DNA from: Balaenoptera acutorostrata
Lineage: Eukaryota; Chordata; Mammalia; Artiodactyla; Balaenopteridae
DNA: 64,000 bases
Reading direction: 5' to 3'
Assembly: GCF_949987535.1 (NCBI RefSeq)
Contig: NC_080078.1
Coordinates: 54,276,207-54,340,206 of the forward strand
Both the position numbers and the translations under genes were made by a program. Below the pieces are notes generated by a model. That model was not told where the DNA came from and ran no database searches. It was given only the letters and a program-made list of their open reading frames with translations. Shown piece after piece: positions 27,501 through 42,500 of this stretch. Each line of letters opens with the position of its first letter. Position 1 is the stretch's first letter.

Positions 27501-30500
27501 CCAAAACTCAGGGGGAGTAAAGCAAATTCTCATCTGCTCTCGGCAGAGGAGAGGATTGAAGCCAATTCACCAGACTGGTTCCTGAGGCTCTGAGGCAGGG
27601 ACCTTCATCCATCTCCATGCCCCACAGAGGTGGCTCATTTACCCCGGGTTAAGATTTGGCTCTTCAGTGCAGCACGAAGGCAGTTAAAAGAAAAGAAATT
27701 TCCAATCATCAACTAAGATCAAGGTAAATCATAACACCTACCCTTTTGACGATTTGCCCAGGGACATGCTTCCTTATGCCCTGAAATGATGTATTCATCA
27801 CAACAGCCAGAGCACAGCCCACAAAAAGAGATCAGACTTCACTATCTTCCCTGGTCTCTCTGGATAAAAGTGGCCAGTGAGTGTCCCCCTTGTTTCTCTG
27901 ATCTCATTGCCCAGCATCCTCAACTTCATTCACTCTTCCTAGAACCTCTGGCTTTCCTACTGTTCTTTCAACATGCCAAACACACCTGCCCCTTAGAGCC
28001 TCAGAATTGACTCTTCTCTCTGCCCGTAAAGTTCTTTCCCCAAATCAGTGCATGACTAACTTCACTTCCTTTACATTTTGACACCAGGGGTGACTCTACA
28101 TGTCTTTATGTTGGGAAACAAAAATAAAAAAATAAGCAGTAGAGATCAGAATAGAGACACAATATGTGTGGGGATCTTGGGTTGTGGAGGTGGAGGGGAG
28201 AAAAGAATTTGAAGGAGGACTTTGTACATGATCCAACAGCCTCTAAATTATTTGGTTAGGAAAACATTCACAGTATAATTCACATAATATTAAACAGAAT
28301 AATGACCTCCCAAAGATGTCCATGTTTTGATCCCTGGAACCTGTGAATATGTTATTAATACTTTACATGGCAAAATGGACTTTGCATGTGTGATTAAGTT
28401 AAAGACCTCAAGATGGGATAATTATTCTGGATTATCACAGTAATGAAAAGCATTCTTATAAGAGCAAAGCAGGAGGGTCAGAGTCAGAGAAGGAAATGCG
28501 ATGACGAGAAGCAGAGATATGAGTGATAGCATCGGGAATCAGGGACTGTAGGTGGTTTCTAGAAGCTAGACAAGGAAAGGAAACGGATTTCTGGAAGGAA
28601 AACAGCCCTATCGACACCTTGAGTTTAGTCCAATGAGATACATTTTGGACTTCTGACCTCCAGAACTGTAATATAATAAATTTGTGTCACTTTAAAGCCT
28701 CTAGGTGTGTGTGTGTTATAGCAGCAACAGGAAACAACTACAATAGCACAGATCTGCCAATTTCCTCTACAAGGTATCTTCTCATTGAGGCCATGTTTAC
28801 CATATTTAATCTTTCAAGTTAAGCATCTACCAGATCGCATTCCTCTTATTCTGCTCTTCTTTTTTCTTTATTTTGTATAGCACTTATATTCTAACATGCT
28901 CCATAAATTACTTATTATGTTCCTTGTTTAGTTTCTGTCTCCCTTGCTAGAATATCAACCCTAGGTGACCAGGCATTTTTGACAATTTTACTAAAACACT
29001 GGCACATAGTAGGTGCTAAATAAGTAATGTTGAATCAGTCAATAAAAATGTGCTAAATCATAAGAGATTTACCCAATAAAACAAGACGAGTAAGAAGTTG
29101 AATGAGGGTTTGGGCTCATACTTAAAATCCTTGCCCTGAACCTTTCTTCCAACTGCCCAGACACATTGAAGAAGAAATTAGCAGGGCTACGTAATCAATA
29201 GAGATGTTTTCCTAACCACAGAATTAAACGCTAGTGTTCCATGCACCAATTTCTATAATGTATTATGAATGTCTCTCTCTCATATTGTGTTGATACCGTG
29301 TGTTATACCATTTGTTATTTTATAGTTTGTTTCCCACAGTGGAGACATATGGCTTTATCTTTAATGTCACATTATCAATACTTATAATGCAAAATATTGT
29401 ATATTTCTCAGTAATAGTCATCTTTATCAATGTTACAATTGGTTATTTAATAAAGTTAACTTTCTTTAGTAGTTGTTACCTTTTTATAATACTAACTTAC
29501 TAAAAACTAAAATCATTTTTATAATAGATTAAAAAGCATATTTGGGGGCCATTCAAGGCACAATGAGTCTCTTACAAAGAAGAAATCCTATCCCTTGCCT
29601 TTGGGTCATTAAACAGATTGGGATTTGGAGAATTAGGTCCCAAGTAATCATGTTATTATTTTGATGTTGCCCTTTTCCTTCCTTATGAAATGGAGTACTT
29701 TGGTTATCAGAAGCCGCTTTAAGTGTTTTTCTGTGTATATGTCATAATTCTAATAAAAATAGCATTCATGGAGGTTTCCTTCAGAGCCATGGGTAAAACA
29801 CTCCATCGTGGGTCTCTGTCAAGATATCTGAAAACTTTTTCTTGGCTTCTGGCTTTGAACAACGTTTTAGAGTAACAACAAGGCTTCATTGTGCCCTGAA
29901 ATTTCTGTAAGGCAACATTCATTCAAGTGTTGATCTGCATTTCACCATCCAAGAATAACAACAGTTATTTATATAATTTTATCCATGTTTCTGTTTTTTC
30001 CTATCCATTTCACCCTTTCACCCCACCCCTGCTGAAACACTGTAGCTTGTTTGGGATGGGGGTGGGGTGCTATGCAGAGAATATACACACACAGATATTA
30101 TTCTTTTTTTTCCTCCCTGGTTTTCCTATGGGATAGACAGACTGGACCTTTTTCTTATTAACAATATTATTTAGAAGTTTAGCATTTAATATCACTTAAT
30201 ATCATTTCTAAGTAATGGATAGGTCTCCATAGTAAGGGTATGTTTATTGATCAGAAGGTTAGGTTAATTAAAGTTAGGATGACAACAGAAGGCCAAAGTC
30301 TGTGATAAAATGTACAACCCTAAGTGGTTTGATTAAAAAAAAAAAATCCCAAATATTTCAGCTAAAATCCAAACCAAAACTCAGCAAATACATGGATACC
30401 AGTATGACTCTCATGGAGTTGGAATTTTCTGTGATATTTAATGGCCACCTGAGTCAATGAAATTATTAGACCAACTATTCAATCCTTATTGAGAAAACAT

Positions 30501-33500
30501 TGCCAGTGGTTGAAAAGAGTTACTTGGGATGTGAATGTTCATGTCCTTATGATAATAGATGCCACCCAAGCTACACAACCAGCTATTTTAGCTGAAAGCA
30601 CACTAAAAGCATTAAACCTAATTTTGTATTGAAGTCTTATGATTCACTCTCTTTTTTTTTTTTTTTTTTTGGCTGCACAGCACAGCATGCGGGATCTTAA
30701 TTTCCCAACCAGGGATTGAACCCATGCCCCTTGCAGTGGAAGCATGGAGTCTTAACCGCGGGACCGCCAGGGAAGTCCTGAAGTCTTATGATTCTCTTAA
30801 AAAAATTAAAAATAGTGTGCCTATGTGCTTCTAAGTTTATATAAAAATTGTTATAGCCTTGGCTCCAAGATCCTTTCTATGTTCAGTGGCAGAGCCAGTG
30901 GAAGGGAATAAAAACCTATGACTAAGCGAGAGATACAGCTGTACTTTTATGCAAAGAAGACATTGGCTAGCATGGTAATTTATAATGCGCAGAAGAACAA
31001 GGTGAGTCCAGATTATTGTCATCATTCAAAGTCAGCCTTTTAGAGAAATGAAGTAGGTAATTGGATTTGGGTCTGTAGGGCAGGTAAGTCACATGGATGG
31101 TGCCATTGTGTATCCAGATGGCCATCAATCCAGTTAGTGGTCAGAGGTGCAGGCAGAAAAGACTTTATCCCTAGCTTGGAGAACTGCCAAAATCTAGTCA
31201 AGATATCAGGATATTAGACTAAGAGAAAAGACTTCAGGTATAGAGTAAGCCAGTAGCAGAGTCTTACAGGTGAATTAGAAAAATACTGTTCTAAGCTGGG
31301 TTAACAAAATTAGACATAGGAGAAGGCAGCAATTCAATGGGGTGTGTCTCAGTTTGGGTTCCTTTAGGAGAAGAGTGAGAGGCACTGTTTTAAGTACAAG
31401 CAGTGCTTTTGGAAGATGAAAGGAGTAGGGAAGAGGTGCAAGGGAGGGGAAGTAGTGAACAATGGGCATGTTTTCAAGACAGCTACAGCTATGGGCAACT
31501 AAAGTTTAACCCTGCTGGGAAACTCTGGGAGATCTTGTAGAATACTTCTCAGAGTTAGTCTGCCTATGCGTGAAGGAGCTGGGGTATTTATATACCAACA
31601 CCCTTGACAAGTTGTGTCCTCTGCGTAGATGGTGACTCAGGCTCCAAGAGCAAGAAAAAGTCATACGTATTAGTCAGGTTCTCCAGAGAAACAGAACCAA
31701 TAGGATATCCATATCTATATATCTGTATCTATATCTATAGAAAGATTTAGTATGAGGGATTGGCTCACACAATTATGGAGGCTAAGAAATCCCACAATCT
31801 ACTATCTACAAGCTGGAGGCCCAGGAAAGCCAGAGTAGTTCAAGTCCAAATCCGAAGACCTGAGAACCAAGGGAGTCAATGGTATAAGTCCCAGTCTGAG
31901 TGTGAAGGCCCAAGAAATGGGGGCCCATAGTGTAAGTCCTGGTCCAAGCCAGAAGGTTTGACAACCAATAGCTCCAATGTGCAAGAGCAGGAGATGATGG
32001 ACGTCTCAGCTCAAACTGAGAGGATGAATTTGTCCTTCCTCCACCTTTTTGTTCTATTTGGGGCCTCAACAGATTGGAAGATGCCCACCCATATCTTTCC
32101 TCAATCTACTGATTTAAATGCTAATTTCACAGACACACCCAGAAATAATGTTCTACCCAGTTACCTAGGCATCCCTTAGCCCAGTCAAGCTGACAAAACT
32201 AACCATCACATCACAGGCAAAGTAAGGAAGGTCTTGATAATTGGAAAACTCATGTCTTGGTCAGGATTGTCTGGAAGATTGGGGAGTCTGAGTCAGTAGG
32301 CAGAGAGCCTCAGAGAAAGCAACTAAATAGTGGAGGGAAAAGCAAGACCTGACAACTCATTTGCTGGGAAACACTTCCCAATTCTCCCTATGCCCACCAC
32401 CACCACCACCATGCTAATAGTAGGACAGGGAAAAGAGTCTACAGAGACAACAGACAGAAGTTGTTAACACATGTTACTGCAGTTCCAGTCTCCTCTAGAA
32501 TTTTCCACAAGGACTTTGAAAGATTTCTGAAGTCAAATGCAATTGCCAGAATGCAATTGAGATCTGAGTGAAGAAAATGTAATTAGGAGTCAAGAGACCT
32601 AGTTTGAAACTCAAATGCTGACTTAGCTAGTTTTATACTTGAGGGCATCTCATTCTGCAGCTCTGGTTTTATTTTCTACATAAAATAGGAATTATAGAGT
32701 ATCAATTTTATTTTCCAAAAGCTTTTAAAATTGTGGCTATATGAATGTCCTTTGTAAATTGTGATGCACCAAGCGAGTGTTCATCTTTATGATTAGTATG
32801 CATTGCTGGCTGAAAATAGCATCAAACTTATTGTTTATATTCATAAACTGGCTTAAAAAGGTAGAGATATTTAAACTTGGCCAAACATTTCTCCTTTAAA
32901 CTGATTTATTTATGTAAATAACCTAAGATGTAAAATAAACTTTAAGTGACCAATTAAGTCCACTCGATTGTCACATTTAACCTGGAATCCTGCACCAAAA
33001 CATGGAAAATGTAAATGCAATCAATCTGTAGATGGTTGAAGAGTGAACAGCCCATTGATTTGAAAAGGGAACGCTTTTTTTTTTTTTTTTTTTTTCATTG
33101 AATGAGTCATTGTAAAGATATCTTTAACTCTGGGAAATATCTCATTTTATGTAATTCTTTATTTCAGAATGAAAAATTTTGAAACCAGTGATTTAGCATT
33201 TTCTCCCAAGGAAAATTTTGGAGACAACAGTGGACTTGCTGCATATGTGGCTAAAGCAATAGACCCATCTATCAGCTGGGAGGATATTAAATGGCTGAGA
33301 AGACTGACATCCCTGCCCATTGTTGCAAAGGGCATTTTGAGAGGTTTGTTTATTTCTCTAATTGAGTTCACCATGATTTTATGATTCTTTATGGATATGA
33401 TCATAATACTTTTTCAGGGAAAATAATCAGGAAAAATGAGTATGGAAATAGAGACATCTTATCTCTCAATTCTCCCTTTTGGTGTTAGTGAGTAAATATT

Positions 33501-36500
33501 TCCTCCTTCTTAGGTAGTATTCTGAAGGAGAACAGGATTCTCATGAATTAAGAAGTTACCTTTTCTAAAGAATTGGGATGCCATTGCCTTATTTTGGAAC
33601 TGTCATCAAATCACAGAGCTTGGCAAAATCTAGGTAGAAGGTCTTGAGTTCATTGCTTTGGTTGAAAGCTGCCAACAGCTGCTCTCAGACAACAAGAAGC
33701 CCCAAGGATGATATTATGACAGCCAGACCTGTTTAAAGAGGCTTTTCTATTTTTCTCCTGTTCCCTCCCAGTACCAATGACTAGAACTGACTTTTTGAGT
33801 GTGGTGAATCCCACATCACCTCCCTTTATAGAAAGGCTGACAAGAACATTAAAATCCTCAAATATCAAGCCGTAGGTATTAAGGAACTTGACCACTTCCC
33901 CAGTATCCACATGTATGCAAATCCCACAGGGAGGTGCCAATGACTCTAATAATTTGGAGTGTAAATGTGTTCACCCACAAAAATGTTTTCTTGCCTTTGA
34001 AAACATTTCTTAAGTACTGTTATATGAATAACTGCCCAAAACATATTATTTTAAATGAAAATGTTTAAGTAAGTGGCTCTGGGATGAGAGATTCTATTAA
34101 CTTATCTCAGGGTTAACAACAACATAGAATCAAAACTTTTTCATAGGCTTTACTTGAATATGTATGAGTTCCATAGCCCCTATTTATAAAATTCTAGGCA
34201 TGCCCTCGACTTTATTTAATATTCTGTACACAAAAATAAGCTAATACAAGTAAAAGAATGGGCCTAATGAAGCTTTTAAGTAGTGGAGATATGTTTAAAT
34301 CCAGATCTGTTTTAATCTGTGATTTTAAAACAAAATTGTCACATTCTTTCCTGTTGAACATTGTTTTCGTTCAAAATTTCTGTGGATTATACTTCATTGA
34401 GCATATCCTGATATTACAGACACCTTTAAACAACAGTTTCATTGACCTTGCTTGCATCCATATTGTAGTCCATGATTGTTAGTGCTACTTCCTGTAGCTA
34501 TATTCAACTGTAGGTACTAAAGCATTAACCTGAAGATCTGCCCCATTTATTCATTCATCCATTCAATTATTCACTCACGCATTCATTTCATAAACACTTA
34601 TCATGCTTACTGTGTGCTAAAATAAAAAAAAAATTGAGGTCCTTGGCCAAAAGGACACCCCATTCTTGTAGGAGACAGACATAAAAACAAGAATTTGGGT
34701 GCAATAAGACGTTAACAGGTGCTGAGATTGAAATCTATGCAGTATAAGGGTGAGGGTGAAAATAGGGTTTAGACAATTATAAAAGTGAGTTAGGGAAGGT
34801 TTCATTCCAGAATGAAAGGTGATCCTTGAGTTTTGCCATGATATCAGGTCAAAAGACTCTTTTTCAGACTTCAATCATGACAAAACACAGCAGTCACAAG
34901 TTAACAATGTTAAAACATATAAGCCATATTAGAGAATGTAGACTTTAAGATTGTTGAGGACCACTAAGAATATTGATCAGGGAAGCCACCTCATCAGATT
35001 AGCATCTTAGAAAAATCATGCTTTGTGTAATGGACCTTCTCAATGGAGGTGGCAAAACTGTGGTCAGGGAGGCTATTTAGGAAACTGCTGTTGCCCAGAA
35101 AAGAGAGGATTATGGCTGACCTACAGTAATGGCAGTGAGGAATCTGAGAGGGTGTAGTTATTTTACAAAATTAGTGCTGTTTCAAGTATTTAATTCACTC
35201 TCATCACAGAAGTGGCCCAGGGCAGTTGGCTTAAAAACACCAAGGTCATTTAATTTTTTAACCAACTTTGCAATTTTGGATTTCCAGTATATATAATTTT
35301 CTACAACTTTGTCTTCTAGGATGTGACATGAATCTATTGAATTAGACTTTACTATCATGTGTTATGTTGAAAAATACTTTGGCTTCTAGAACTTCATTCT
35401 GTGGTCATTTTACCAAGGACCACCACCACCACCGTCACCTCTCTTTTTTCTTCTTATCCATATGTATTATTGACTTGCTTGTCATATTTTCATTATGTTT
35501 TGCACCCAGTAGACAGTCCAAATGTTTGTTAAGTAAAATCCTCAGTGAAAACTACATGAATGTCTATAATTAGAGAGAGCACAAAAGCAAGAGAAGGAGA
35601 GATAGGGCATTTGGCATTTGAAAGGAAATAACTTATCTATACATGTACAGTTTACATTGTCTAGCTTCTCTGTAACTATTTATTTCATTTATTTAACAAA
35701 CAAGAATCATCACTATGACAACAGCTACATCAGGTGGTACACAAGCCCACTCTGGGTGGAGGGAAGACAGGGGTGGCAAGGCCATTTGTGGGAAATTCAG
35801 GTGTCAATATTTCACAGATCTTCATCCAGAAGTCACATGGACTGACTGAGAGTCATCTATCCTCTTTCATTTCCATTTTTCCAGAAAGACACAGATTATG
35901 TTTGTAGGAACATGAAATCATGGGCAACTGAGAAGATCTCAGTGAAACATCACCCCTTACCACCATTTTAAGAATTGCATTCTAATGACTGCAAATTGGA
36001 CTGCAAGATGTAATCTCTTGCTGTGGTTAAACTCTGACTTTGGAAAACTAGCACAAACTCCAAACATGTACTTGAAGCAGGATTAGGTCTTTGCCAGAAC
36101 TCATGCTAACAAATGGCATTTGAGCAGACATATGCTTTTTAGAGTTGTGTTATTTTTTAATTAAAAAAATTAAAAACTAGGCTGTCTCACTTCTGTAGTG
36201 GCTTTTGGTCTCTCAGAAACTTCTCTAACTCATTATTTTCCTATCTACAATTTTTAAAGACATTTTCAAAGAATATTCAGTGTTCCTGGATTGTGTTCAA
36301 AGCTGCTGCTATGGAGCTAGGATTTAGTTACTAAACTCCTGTTGAGATAGCACAGAGTCCTGGGTCAGAAACTCCAAGGGCTTGAGGGTAAATCTTGAGT
36401 ACTTACATTTCACTTTGGTATTTTAGATTAAGTATGGAAATAATATGTCAATAAGATAGCAAATAGTGCTATTCACTATTGACTATTGTGTTTGTCGATC

Positions 36501-39500
36501 AATTAGTGTATTAACTGGCAAATCAACAAATGTGGAATGGCATACCAGTAAATTCTAGGGATTAATGAAAATATCAAAGATTCATCAACATTTTGCTAAA
36601 ACCATTTTGACTCTCTCATTAAGGAAACATTTTTCTCTCTGGGTTAAAATAAAATGTAAAACTACGGACAAGATTTCATAAGCAAGTAGTGAAAGGGGCT
36701 CGTATCTGGTCCTAAATGATTACTTTCTTTATTCCCTAGATGCTCATGATCCTATCTTCTGAGCAAACCACTCTGTCATTTCTCCCTACATTCCCAGCAC
36801 TGCCTGGAAGAACACAGAAAACCACTTGAAATGATAGAAGACAACAAACTATGACTTAAGTAGCACTTACTTCAAAATGAAAGGCTCATAATAACCATAA
36901 TCCTCGCTAGGATGAAAATTTATTATTATAAACAAAACTCAAACAAACTTGCCAAAAGTATCAAGCAAATGAATCTTCTTCTACCTACTCATCTTCTTAG
37001 TTAACACTCCCTGCACCATCAGATGAAAATAATAATAATAATAGTGCATATTCATCTGGGTGCTCAACATGTGTCAGGCACTTTTGAAGCATTCATTCAA
37101 CTCCTTTAATCCACAAACCACTCTTATGTGAATCTTTATCCCCATTTTGTAATTTAGTACACTGACGCACAAGAAAAAGTTAAATAACTTGCCACTTACA
37201 TGGCAAGCAAGTAGCAGATACAGGATTCAAATCTAAGTGGTCTTATCACTAAGCCTAAGGTGTAATCTCTTTTTCATACTGGGTAGGATCAGCTTATTGA
37301 CAGTATTCAATATCTCAAAACACAGGTTATAGCTACATGGTGGCAGGTATCTGCATATACATAGGAGGATTTCGTACATCTTCAATCACGGGGTTCATAT
37401 ATAGTTCCTATATTTTGATTTTTTAACTTTTGATTTTATGTTTGGTATCATATACACAACTAGATAACCAGGGCAATTCCAAATACATTTTACATTGTTC
37501 ATTAAGGTTACTTATGGTTATATCTAGATTTTTCGAAAAATACCACACTACATCTCTTTATCAGAGTAGTAAACTCATGCAAACATTAAAGCTGAGCTAG
37601 CCAATATGGCAGCCACTAGCCAAGTGTGACCATTCAAGTTAATTAAAATTAAATAAAGGTAAAATTCCAGTTTCTCACTTACACTGCCACACTTCCATTA
37701 CTCTATGGCTACATGTGCTACTTTATGGAACCACACGGATCTGGAACATTTCTATCATCATAGCAAAGTTCTACTGGACTGCACTGTATTAAGGCTGTGT
37801 CTTTAGAGAACCATTTTCCAAACATGTTTTAAATGATGGTATATTGGGCTTTTGGTTCAAAACACTCTTACCAAAACTAAGACCCCACTGAAATTAAAGT
37901 ATAGCAGTCCAAAAATACATAACACTTATGACAACAAAGCAAAGGAAAATGAGAGGCACAAACAGCAGAGAAACCTCAAGAAATTTATGAAAGAAACAAA
38001 ATGTAAGAGATCATGTTGACAGGAGGAAAATGAAAAGAAAACTGCCTCTGCAGGTAGTCTTGGTGGGAACCCTGAAGGCAGGAGCAAGTCATATCATGGG
38101 ATGCCTCAGGGGGCTCTGGGTGTCTAGTGTGTAAGTGTGACAGAGATGGGGGATGAAAAGTGGAAACTGAAAAGCAAGGGGATTAATTGGAGTTCTGTTT
38201 GTGAAACTCACGTACCAGCCAATAATCCTTTCCCCCTCATGCAATAATAGACAACTTGGCATAGTAGCTTGCTCCTTTTTAATGAAATAAATGGATGCTG
38301 GGACAACCTATGGGTGGATGACCTTCACAACATGCCATGATACTGTCCTCATTCTGTCACTGAAGCTCACAGTCCAGTAGCCCCTCAGTTGACTTTCCTT
38401 GTCTTGTCCCACATGGAGTTCCAAGAATTTCTTCTCTAGGGAAAGACTTGGCAGGAATAAAATTGATTTGCAAAACAGCTCCAGAAGCCTATATTAGCTC
38501 CCTAGTCTTTCTTCATTGTATATAAGTGAAAAATTTAGCATCACAATGCATTTCAGAAACACCAAACCATAAAAGACCAAGGTAAATCTGCAGAAAAGCT
38601 GATCCCAGAGGAAAGGGATAAAGTAAGAAAAGAACTTTAAAAATTGCAAATGATAGAGAAGTTGAAAATATGCCTAAATAAGAAAAGTCTACCATGAAAA
38701 GAAAATCAGAATATAAAAAAGAGTTCCCAAATATTAAAAACATGATTTCTGGAATTAAAAATAAAATTATTGATTAACTGAAGAAGAGAGTCAAAGACAT
38801 TTCCCAAAATGTAAAACAAAAAGACAAATAGAAAGAAAATATTATTAAATGAAGGAGAAGCTTGAAGACTCTTTAAAATGTCCAATATTCAACTGATAAG
38901 AGGAAGGGAAGAAATTATTAAAGAGAGACATTATCTGAATGCTGTAGACATAAATCAGTAGACACGAGAAAACAAGTTGCAGCATATTACATCTCATGAA
39001 ATTTCAGGAGAAAATGTGTATAAGGAGAGAAAACAAACATAAAACAGGTTAATACAAAGTAATGGGAGTCAAACTGGCCTCAAATTTCTTGTCAACAACA
39101 ATGGGCACTGGAAGACAATGGAATCATGTTTTTTTTAGGTTCTAAGGAAAATAATTTTTCAACCTAGAATATTATGCCTAATCCAATTATCATTCAAACA
39201 AAAGAGAAGGTATTCAAATGCTCTGTAAGTGTACCTCCCATGGATCCTTTTTCAGGAAGTTACAAAGGAATATACTATAAACAAATAAGAACACTTACCA
39301 AATGAAAGCATAAACTTGACTAGAAATAGACTCAACCTAGAGAAGTAGGAGAATTCCTATAGAATGAAGAGTAAAGCCTTGAGAGTAACCAGAGCAGGAT
39401 AGAACAGGAAGGCAGAGGGCTCCAGGGGGTAGACTCCAGAGGGAAGACAAGAGGATTTAAATAGGTTAGATAGAATCATGGAGAGGTTCAAAAATTGAGA

Positions 39501-42500
39501 ATACTCTAAAGTCTCGTGATTAAATGGAGGGGGAAAAAAAGGAAAGGTAATTAGAAATCCAGGAAAAGAAAGTTGTGTGATAAAACACGTATGGTCCAAA
39601 TATGAAGCAACATTAAAATATAAAATATTAATGAACTAATGGAGTGAGGGGAAAAGTCATCTTTCAGTCCTGAGGCTATAGGGTCTTTTCCTTATGAATG
39701 GCTCCGAAATTGCCAATGAGATGCCAACAAGATATAATGCATGCTTGGATTAAAACATTGGATTTTATATTTAATAAAAAATAAATTTAGAATATCAATC
39801 ATATATTTAGTATGTAACAAAATGCCTAACACAAGGTATGCTTACTAGTGGATAGATAACATACAAAAACAATTAGTTGGTAAACACTGGCAATTCATAT
39901 ATTAGATGACCTTTCATACTACAGTTGACCCCTGAACAACATAGGTTTGAACTGCTCAGTGGATTTTTGCAGTTGCAAGTACCACAGTACTGTGCTATCC
40001 TGGGTTGGTTGAATCTGTGGATGCGGAGCCACAGATGCAGAGGAACTGCATATGCGGAGGACCGACTGTAAGTTATAAGCGGATTTTTGACTGTGTGGAG
40101 GTCGGTGCCCCAACCCCTGCATTGTTGTTCAATGGTCAACTGTATTTTATTGAATTTTAGGGTTTGCCATAACATTCCTTATATAATTATGTATACTATA
40201 TATTCCTTATAGTATATATATATATATAGTATAGTACATGTTCCATATATATAATAGTCCCTAATAGTGATAATAATAATAATAACAACATGATGACATG
40301 ATGTCTTAGTTGGCTCAGGCTGCCTGAGAGACTGTTTAAAAAAAAGAAATTTATTTTCTCAAAATTCTGGAAGCTGGAAGTCTGAGATTAGGTTGCCAAC
40401 ATGGTTGGTTTCTGTGAAGACTCTTCCCTTGAGTCACAGATGGCCACCTTGCCACTGTGTACCAACATGACCTCTTCCCTGTGTGCATGGAGAGAGAGAA
40501 GAGCAAGCTCTCTGGTGTCTTTTACAAGGGCACAAATACCATCATGAGTGCCCTACCTTCTGGACCTCATCTAACCCTAATTACTTCTCAAAGTATTCAT
40601 CTGCACATCCTATAACATTGGGGGTTAAAGATTCAACATGTGATTTTTTTTTTGAATTTTATTTTATGTATTTATTTTTATACAGCAGGTTTTTATTAGT
40701 TATCTATTTTATACATATTAGTGTATATATGTCAATCCCAATCTCCCAATTCATCCCATCACCACCCCCACCCCTGCTGTCACTTTACCCCTTGGTGTCC
40801 ATATGTTTGTTCCCTACATCTGTTGTCTCTATTTCTGCCTTGCAAACCGGTTCATCTGCACCATTTTTCTAGATTCCACATATATGAGTTAATATACGAT
40901 ATTTGTTTTTATCTTTCTGACTTACTTCACTCAATGTGACAGTCTCTAGGTCCATCCACGTCTCTACAAATGATCCAATTTCATTCCTTTTTATGGCTGA
41001 GTAATATTCCATTGTATATACGTACCACATCTTCTTTATCTACTTGTCTATCAATGGGCATTTAGGTTGCTTCCATGACCTGGCTATTGTAAATAGTGCT
41101 GCAATGAACATTGGGGTGCATGTGGATTTTTGAATTATGGTTTTCTCTAGTTATATGCTCGGTAGAGGGATTGCTGCGTCATATGGTAATTCTATTTTTA
41201 GTTTTTTAAGGAACCTCCATACTGTTCTCCATAGTGGTTATATCAATTTACATTCCCATGAACAGTGCAAGAGGGTTCCCTTCTCTCCACACCCTCTCCA
41301 GCATTTGTTGTTTGTAGATTTTCTGATGATGCCCATTCTAACTGGTGTGAGGTGATACCACATTGTACTTTTGATATGCATTTCTCTAATAATTAGTGAT
41401 GTTCAGCACTTTTTAATGTGCTTCTTGGCCATCTGTAGGTTTTCTTTGGAGAAATGTCTATTTAGGTCTTCTGCCCATTTTTGGATTGGGTTGTTTGTTT
41501 TTTTAATATTGAGCTGCATGAAATGCTTGTATATTTTGGAGATTAATCTTTGTCCATTAATTCATTTGCAAATATTTTCTCCCAATCTGAGGGTTGTCTT
41601 TTCACCTTGTTTATAGTTTCCTTTGCTGTGCAAAAACTTTTAGGTATCATTAGGTTCCATTTTTTTTTTCTCTGTTTTTATTTCCAGTACTCTAGGAGGT
41701 GGATCAAAAAAGATCTTGCTGTGATTTATGTCAAAGAGAGTTTTCCCTACGTTTTTCTCTAAGAGTTTTATAGTGTCTGGCCTTATATTTAGGTCTTTAA
41801 TCAATTTTGAGTTTATTTTTGTGTATGGTGTTAGGGAATGTTCTAAGTTCATCCTTTTACATGTGGCTCTCCAGTTTTCCCAGCACCACTTATTGAAGAG
41901 ACTGTCTTTTCTCCTTTGTATATCCTTGCCTCCTTTGTCATACATTAGTTGACCATAGGTGCGTGGGTTTATCTCTGGGCTTTCCATCCTGTTCCATTGA
42001 TCTATATTTCAGTTTTTGTGCCAGTACCATATTGTCTTGATGACTGTAGCTTTGTAATTATTTTGGACTCAGGGAGTCTGATTCCTCCAACTCTGTTTTT
42101 TCCCCTCAAGGTTGCTTTGACTATTTGCGGTCTTTTGTGTCTCCATACAAATTTTAAGAGATTTTGTTCTAGTTCTGTAAAAAATGTCATTGGTAATTTG
42201 AGAGGGATTTCATTGAATCTGTAGATTGCTTTGGGTAGTATAGTCATTTTCACAATATTGATTCTTCCAATCCAAGAACATGGTATATCTCCCGATCTGT
42301 TTTTTTTTTTTTTAACATCTTTATTGGAGTATCATTGCTTTACAATGGTGTGTTAGTCTCTGCTTTATAACAAACTGAATCAGCTATACATAAACATATA
42401 TCCCCACATCTCCTCCCTCTTGCATCTCCCTCACACCCTCCCTATCCCACCTCTCTAGGGGGACAAAAAGCACCAAACTGATGTCCCTGTGCTATGCAGC

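Larger units (their letters stand above)
24926..33167 (+). other. HAO1: Intron 3 of HAO1 (8.2 kb)
   Basis: GT/AG intron in phase 2. It holds an L2 split by an MLT1 LTR (27860-29040), a short SINE (30646-30778), an MLT2-like LTR (31666-32210), MIR fragments (around 25070-25220 and 32575-32710), a TTCA-rich tract near 25545-25605 and a small CAC repeat (32394-32410). In 25620-26780, 29050-30620 and 30800-31660 I see nothing I can name. The GC-richer block at 26780-27640 is listed separately. Confidence 0.85.
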
